25,698 nucleotides of DNA, taken from contig MCFG01000022.1 in the NCBI GenBank assembly GCA_002104895.1, positions 315,001-340,698 of the forward strand. Direction: 5' to 3'. A program made the translations under genes and the position numbers. Origin of the DNA: Anaeromyces robustus. Taxonomy: Eukaryota; Neocallimastigomycota; Neocallimastigomycetes; Neocallimastigales; Neocallimastigaceae. Numbering within the stretch: position 1 is the stretch's first letter; each line of letters starts with the position of its first letter. This document shows positions 19,600 to 25,698 of this stretch, piece by piece. The notes under the pieces are model-generated. The model was not told where the DNA came from. It did no database searches and was given only the letters and a program-made list of their open reading frames with translations.

Positions 19600-20867
19600 T
19601 ATTAATAATGGTATTAAAAATAAAAATAAAAATAAAAATAAAAAAATAAAAATTAATAATTTACAACCAACTCATAAATGATGAAATAAATGGGAATTAA
19701 TATATTATTATTTTTATTAAAAATTAAAATTATAATTATTATTTATCGATTCTGTAAGAGAGAGTGATGACTCAATAATTATAAAACAAATTGAAAAAGC
19801 ATATTATGTAAATATATATATATATAATCAATAATAATTAATTTTTAATTTTATAATATCGTTATTATCATAACTGAAAATAATATTTATATATTTATAA
19901 TAATAAAAAAAAAAAAAATAAAAAAAAAAATAAAAAAAAATAGAAAAAAAAAAAAAGATATTTTATTATAATAAAATGGTTTTATAATATTTTTTAATAA
20001 TAAAAAAATATTTATATTTAATATGAAGTATTTTATTTTTTTATTTAAAAAAAAAAGAAAGAAAGATAAAATTCATTACTATTAAAATTATGAATATAAA
20101 ATAAAATAAAATGAAATATATAAAATATTTCTTTTTTTCATCCAAGTAAATTCATTAATCCTAAAAATAAAATATTAAATTTATCTATTTATGATAATAA
20201 AGTAAATTTGAATTTCTACTCTATGATAATTCAATTATATTTAATATATGGTTCCATTATTCGAATAAATTATACTCCTCTATCATAAAAATATATATAT
20301 CTTGTTTCTTCTCTGTTCTGATTTTGGAAAACTAGAAGAGAAAAAAAATATTAATTTTATCAATATATCTGTGTCTAATTTCAAGAATTTCAAATATTTA
20401 TTATATAATCTAATCAATCTAATATTATATTTTTTTTTTTTTTATTTTTATTTTTATTTTTATTTTTCGGGATTTAAGAAAAAATAAAAAAAAAATTGAA
20501 TATTAAAAATGAATAATTATTTTTTTTTTAAAAAAAAAAAAGGATTTTATATTATCATTGATTATTAAAAAGTGCATCATCTTATTTTATAACTTTATTA
20601 ATTTATGAATTTATAATAATAATAAAAAAATTATCATAATAAAAATTATTACTAAGTATATATAATTATATTTAATAAATAATTTTTATATATTTATATA
20701 TATATATTTTTTTTATGATTTTAAGATATTTTTATTTGCTTTTATTTAATTTTTTTTTTTTTTTATTTTTTTTTTTATTTTTACATTTATTACAAGTTTT
20801 ATTTTATCTTTTATTTAGTTATTTTTATTTTTATTTTTTTTTTTTTTTTAATTTTTTATTATTTGAT
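19600..20867. other. AT-rich intergenic region
   Basis: No coding sequence is supported. It contains A runs near 19908-19955, T runs at about 20420-20470 and 20745-20855, and a less repetitive patch at about 20140-20400 in which I recognise nothing. The right end is the 3' flank of the minus-strand thioredoxin-like gene. Confidence 0.55.
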
Positions 20868-22454
20868 TTAAATACAAGATTTAACAAAGTCGTCCAAAGT
20901 TTCACATTGTTCTATGGTTTCAATAATTAATTTTTTAGCTGGTCCATCCTTTATTATTATTATTATTATATATAAGTAAAAAATGCATATATGTATATAT
21001 AAGTATATATATATATATATAAAGTATTAATATTTTATAAATTATATAAAAAAAAGTTTTATATTTATATTTATATATTATATATATAGTTTAATATTAT
21101 TATATAACAATATATAACGATAATAATTATTATTTTAATTTATTTTATTTTATTTAAATTATTTTTTATTATCTTTTTTTCTTTTTTTCTTTTCTTTTTT
21201 TCTTTTCTTTTTTTCTTTTCTTTTTTTTTTTTTTTTCCTTATTATTATGGTTTATTACCTTATTCCAAAACATAATAGTTGGAATGGCTTTTAATTGAAC
21301 TTGTGGGTGAACACGATATGGATGAGTTGGAACATTTTTATAACTATTAAATAGAAGAAAAAGAAAAAAAAAAAAAAAAAAAAAACAAAGATATATATAT
21401 TTATAACATAACATATAAAAAAATAAGTAAATATATATAAAAAATTTATATTTGAAAGAATTTATTGTTATTATTATTATTGTTATTATTTTAAAATATA
21501 AAAATTTTTATATAATAATAAGATATATCTATTACTATATAATATAATGTATCATATATATATATGTATAAATTAATATTATATAAATAAATAATTTTAT
21601 TTATTTATTTACCCAGATTTTGGTCCAACAAAACATTCAACTAATATAGCATTTTCAACATTAGAAAGTGCCTTTTTAATGTATGGATCGGCTGAATATA
21701 ATAAAAATAATATTTTATTTCAATTTTTTTTTTTTTTTTTTTTTTTAATGAATTATTTAATTAAAATTGAATTGAATGGAATTAAGTATTTATGTATATA
21801 TATATATATATTAAATAAAATATATTTAATTAAATTAGTTTATTTCCTTTTTTTTTTTTTATTTTTTATTCATTTCAATTTATATTTTAATTTTAAATTT
21901 CCATTTTAATAAAAAGTTATATATAAATATGTTATAATTTATATCTATCTATATATTTTTCTTTTTCTTTTTCTTTTTATATATTTATTTTCCTTGTATT
22001 ATTAACCTTGAACACAATCTGGGCACCAGTATTGTTTAGTTTCTGGATCAATATCAGCTAAATTATAATAATATTTCATATATATTTAAATTTTATTTAT
22101 TTTGATATAAAAAAAAAAAAAAGAAAAAAAAGAAAAGAAAAAATATAATAATTATAATATTAATAATAACATTAATAATGATTTATTATTTTAATTAAAT
22201 TAAATTTTCGAAAAGATAACAAAAAATAATTTTTTTTTTTTTAAGATGAAATTTCTTGAAATTTCAAAATTAAAAATTATGTATAATCCATTTTATATTA
22301 TAATATTTATTTATTATAATCTATTAATATATTAATATAAATATAAATATAAATAATTACATAAAAAAACAGCAAAAACTGGATTTCCAGTTTCAACTTG
22401 TTCTTTCATAACTTCATCAAATTTTGGAATTTCAGTGATTTGAACGGTCTTCAT
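20868..22454 (-). CDS. TRP14/TXNDC17-type thioredoxin-like protein, five exons
   Basis: A cytosolic thioredoxin-fold oxidoreductase that reduces disulfides such as cystine. Minus-strand exons are 22454-22361, 22057-22007, 21691-21613, 21343-21259 and 20948-20868. All four introns (303, 315, 269 and 310 bases) begin GT and end AG, and the exons total 390 bases, giving 129 residues and TAA. The human protein is 123 residues. The spliced product has YWCPDCVQADPYIKK (C43 and C46, the same positions as in human TXNDC17), the ILVECFVG strand, the cis-Pro segment AIPTIMFW (P96) and a C-terminal KKLIIETIEQCETLDDFVKS helix. The unusual W-C-P-D-C motif separates this DUF953 family from classic WCGPC thioredoxins. 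The start is the only ATG giving this N-terminus, and the 7-bp repeat at 22461-22509 begins six bases upstream of it. Splice sites are deduced by family alignment and phase, not from transcripts. Confidence 0.92.
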
Positions 22455-22460
22455 TTTTTA

Positions 22461-22509
22461 ATTATATATTATATATTATATATTATATATTATATATTAT
22501 ATATTATAT
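22461..22509. repeat. ATTATAT heptamer, 7 tandem copies
   Basis: Seven exact copies of a 7-bp unit directly upstream of the thioredoxin-like start codon (ATG at 22454 on the minus strand). It occupies the place of the 5' UTR or proximal promoter, so changes in copy number could affect expression. That effect is inference. Confidence 0.9.
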
Positions 22510-22543
22510 ATATAAAAAAAGTTTTTTTAAAAAAACTTAGATT

Positions 22544-22545
22544 AA

Positions 22546-22624
<79 letters not shown>

Positions 22625-22637
22625 ATAGATAAATTAA

Positions 22638-22668
<31 letters not shown>

Positions 22669-22778
22669 ATATATTTATTTATTTATTTATTTATTTATTT
22701 ATTATTTATTTATTTATTTATTTATTATTTATTTATATATTTATTTATATATTTATTTATTTATTTATTTATTTATTA
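22544..22778. repeat. (AAAT)n/(ATTT)n inverted repeat
   Basis: About 85 bases of AAAT on the left turn, through a short TTAA repeat near 22634-22650, into about 130 bases of ATTT on the right. The arms are complementary, so the stretch can fold into a hairpin or cruciform with a stem of about 90 bp. The right arm contains its own duplicated segment (near 22651 and 22727). Confidence 0.9.
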
Positions 22779-23419
<641 letters not shown>

Positions 23420-23475
23420 TTATATATAGATATATATATATATATATATTTTAAAAAAAAAAAAATAAAAAAAAC

Positions 23476-24714
23476 TTAATAAGGTTTCTTTTTTATATTT
23501 ATACTTTTACTTCTTGTTATTTTACCACCACTATTATTATTAATATTACTTTCCTTTTTAATATTACTTTTATTATTTTCTTTTTCTTTTTTCATTTCCT
23601 TTTGTTCTTTTTCTTTTTTATTTCCTTTTCCTTCTTCTTTTCCTTCTTTTCCTTCTTTTCCTTTTTCTTTATCCTTTAGAGTTTTATTATTATTTTTTTC
23701 ATGATTATTTTTATTTTTTGTCGTTGTCGTACCAATACTAACGTTAGTGGATTTAGTAATATCTGGAGATCCATCATGTAATAAATTAAAAACTATTATT
23801 GAATTTTTATTATTATTATCATTATCATCATCATTATCATCACCATTATCATTATTATCATCATCAAAAATACGTTTAGTATTACCAGTATTATCCATTT
23901 TAATATTATTTTCTATACAATAATTTTGAACTTTTAACCAATAATTTGTCCAATATTCATTACGAAAATTTTTAGCATTTTTCATATTACCTTTATAAAG
24001 TTGTTCATAAATAGGTAAAAATTTAGGATAATTAAATTGTATATAATTTAAAATACGTTGTTTATAATCACCTCTTAATTGAAGATTTTCTAACCAAATA
24101 TAATGAACAAAAGGTTTAACTTTTTTAATAATAGAAATAGCATCTGTAATTTCTGGGAAAATTGGAGAAATAAAACATATGGTTTTAATACCATTTTCAT
24201 ATAAAGTTTTCATAGCTTCTAAACGTTTATCAATGGATACAGCATTATCCATATCCATTTTAAAATCTTCATTTAAAGTATTAATAGAAAAAGCAACTTT
24301 TGGAATTCTTTTAAATTTTTTTAATAAAGGAATATCTCTACATATTAAATTTGATTTAGTAATAATTAAAAGAGAAATATCTTTATTACGTTGGTGATTT
24401 ATTAAATCTTTTAAAATAGTTTGAGTTCTTTTATATTTTTCTTCTAAAGGATTATAAGGATCTGTCACTGAAGATATCATTAAAGTATGACATTCTTTGG
24501 GGGGTGGAAGATTATTTTTCCAATATTTAATATCCACAAAAGTACCCCAAGGTTCTTTATGTTTTGTAAATCTTTTCATAAAGGAAGCATAACAATATTG
24601 ACAACCATGAGGACATCCTACATAAGGATTAGCAACATATTCTGTTGAAGGAATAGCCGTTTTAGTATAAACTGATTTTACTTGAATATCTTCAATATCC
24701 ACATTTACATCCAT
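23476..24714 (-). CDS. Radical SAM protein, SplB-like (COG1533) family
   Basis: A 412-residue iron-sulfur enzyme that would cleave S-adenosylmethionine reductively; the substrate is unknown. The cluster motif C34-PHG-C38-QY-C41 lies in NPYVGCPHGCQYCYASF, followed by the family signatures PWGTFVDIK, SSVTDPYNPLE, LIITKSNL, RDIPLLKKF, SINTLNEDF, FISPIFPEITD and WLENLQLRGDYKQR. The core (about 1-280) closely resembles proteins common in Firmicutes and Bacteroidetes and looks acquired by horizontal transfer. After it come an Asp/Asn run near 282-300 and a Lys/Glu/Gly-rich tail of about 80 residues ending ITRSKSINIKKKPY, which bacterial relatives are not known to carry. There are no introns. Despite the family name it need not be a spore photoproduct lyase. 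The start follows a minus-strand A run, as at other genes here. Confidence 0.92.
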   Translation of the reverse strand: MDVNVDIEDIQVKSVYTKTAIPSTEYVANPYVGCPHGCQYCYASFMKRFTKHKEPWGTFVDIKYWKNNLPPPKECHTLMISSVTDPYNPLEEKYKRTQTILKDLINHQRNKDISLLIITKSNLICRDIPLLKKFKRIPKVAFSINTLNEDFKMDMDNAVSIDKRLEAMKTLYENGIKTICFISPIFPEITDAISIIKKVKPFVHYIWLENLQLRGDYKQRILNYIQFNYPKFLPIYEQLYKGNMKNAKNFRNEYWTNYWLKVQNYCIENNIKMDNTGNTKRIFDDDNNDNGDDNDDDNDNNNKNSIIVFNLLHDGSPDITKSTNVSIGTTTTKNKNNHEKNNNKTLKDKEKGKEGKEGKEEGKGNKKEKEQKEMKKEKENNKSNIKKESNINNNSGGKITRSKSINIKKKPY

Positions 24715-25265
24715 TTTTTTTTTTTTTTTTATTATTATTATTTGATAATAATGTTAATACTTTTTCTTACTATATTATAATTAATTGAGTTTGTATTACC
24801 AAGTACTTAATTATATTTAATTTTCAAATTTCTTTTTTTCTTTTTCTTTCTCTTCTTTTTTTTTCTTTAACTAATTAAACTAAAAATTTTATAAGTGAGA
24901 AAAAAAAAAAAAAAAAAGTGAAAAAGAAAATTAAAAAATTAATTTAAATTTTTTTTGTTTTTTATATTAAAGCTTTTTTAAATTTTTAATTTTACTTTTT
25001 TCTATGTATGGAAATATTAAATTTTTTTTTTTTTTTTTTTTTAAAGAATATAAAAATAAAAATAAAAAAAAAGAAAAAAAGGAAAAAAAAAGTTTTTTTT
25101 TTTTTAAATTATTATTTTTTAAAAGTGTTAAAAAATAAAAAAAAAGGGAAAAGAAAAAAAGTTATAAATCTTTAAAATAAAAAAATATTTTAGACTAAAA
25201 AATAAAATAATAAAAAAATTTTTTATTATTTTATTTTAATTCTTTTTTTGGTTACATAAAAAAAT
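24715..25265. other. AT-rich upstream region of the radical SAM gene
   Basis: No coding sequence. The stretch is made of alternating poly-T and poly-A runs. It should contain the minus-strand promoter of the radical SAM gene, but I can define no core element. Confidence 0.55.
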
Positions 25266-25698
25266 TATTATTTTTTTTAAAGTACACAATTTGTACGTCA
25301 ACTTTATTGAATTTATATATTAAAATACATGAATCATAAAAAAAAAACACATAATAAAAAAAAAAATGATACTAAAAAAAATAAAAAAACCAGTAAAATA
25401 TTATAAATAATAATAAATAAATACTAGAGGGAAAAAAAAGTAGTATAATAATATTTAAAAACAATAAATCCATACAAGCCCTTAATTCTACATGTAGAAT
25501 TAAAGTAAAATTGATCTATCCTTATTTCACTTAGGTCCGGTAAATAGGATCAACATTTTACCCCTACCCTACTAAGGATTTCCTATTGTATTATTTAACA
25601 TTGACGTTCCTTCTTGGAGAGGTTGGATTTTAAAATTTTAAAAACAATATATATTATTTTTTTGTAGAGAACAGGCAGGTATAAATATCATTCAAATA
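25266..25698 (-). mobile_element. Decayed 3' end of a second copy of the same LINE family
   Basis: Read on the minus strand, this matches the last codons and the 3' UTR of the LINE at 8184-13289, starting from about 12869 of that element and ending at GTACAAATTGTGT. Conserved landmarks are CCAACCTCTCC, GGAACGTCAATG, GGATAGATCAATTTTAC, the 3' hairpin, CTTTTTT-type runs, GATTCATGTATTTTAATAT and AATAAAGTTGACGTACAAAT. Within the coding part there are insertions and deletions that shift the frame, so this copy is not functional. A short A-rich remnant at 25266-25280 (T on the plus strand) stands for the old tail. The rest of the element lies beyond the window, so its length and target duplication cannot be judged. 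Confidence 0.93.
25482..25503 (-). other. Conserved 3' UTR palindrome in the second LINE copy
   Basis: TTAATTCTA and TAGAATTAA arms around CATG, a perfect 22-base palindrome at the place equivalent to 13035-13056 in the intact element. The arms are unchanged while the loop differs. Confidence 0.75.

Noticed and set aside
20715-20930. Plus-strand ORF of 71 codons rich in Phe and Leu
   Set aside because: It is made of T runs and then overlaps, antisense, the last exon of the thioredoxin-like gene.
21169-21414. Minus-strand ORF of 81 codons taken as a gene in itself
   Set aside because: Its middle is real exon 4 of the thioredoxin-like gene, but both ends are unspliced intron with Lys/Phe homopolymers.

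Overview
The window looks like nuclear DNA of an extremely AT-rich eukaryote with fungal affinities, most likely an anaerobic gut fungus (Neocallimastigomycota). The reasons are: gene deserts of nearly pure A and T filled with (AAAT)n, (AAT)n and homopolymer tracts; proteins carrying long Asn and Gln runs coded by AAT and CAA; spliceosomal introns; a fungal Azf1-type zinc-finger regulator; a bacterial-looking radical SAM enzyme; and an APE-type LINE with a zinc-knuckle tail. A dictyostelid-like genome is the main alternative. The assignment is inference from composition and gene content.

Layout. 1-4292 is an AT desert rich in (AAAT)n arrays, including a tandem duplication with a period of about 161 bp. 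4293-7421 (+) codes for an Azf1-like four-finger C2H2 regulator with a 26-Asn run. 8184-13289 (+) is a complete non-LTR retrotransposon. It has a 5' hairpin, one intact 1411-codon ORF (endonuclease, reverse transcriptase, Cys/His cluster), a 3' UTR with AATAAA and a 38-nt A tail, and it lies between perfect 15-bp target-site duplications. 13305-19599 is AT-rich DNA holding a small family of single-pass membrane proteins: a decayed copy (about 15363-15776) and two intact paralogues (16515-17327 and 18853-19599). Each intact protein has a signal peptide, a four-cysteine ectodomain, one membrane helix and an Asn-rich tail with LPxY motifs.

20868-22454 (-) is a gene that simple ORF finding misses. 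Five exons splice in frame into a 129-residue TRP14/TXNDC17-type thioredoxin-like protein with an intact WCPDC centre. 22544-22778 is a giant (AAAT)n/(ATTT)n inverted repeat, and 23283-23419 is an (ATT)n array. 23476-24714 (-) codes for a radical SAM protein of the SplB-like COG1533 type with a eukaryotic-style low-complexity C-terminus. 25266-25698 (-) is a second, decayed 3' end of the same LINE family, inverted relative to the first and running off the window.

The genes do not form an evident pathway. The best leads are the complete and probably young LINE with two candidate RNA structures, the tandem LPxY membrane-protein family with a shared upstream motif, and the Azf1-like regulator, whose finger helices predict an A-rich target resembling the simple repeats that fill this DNA.
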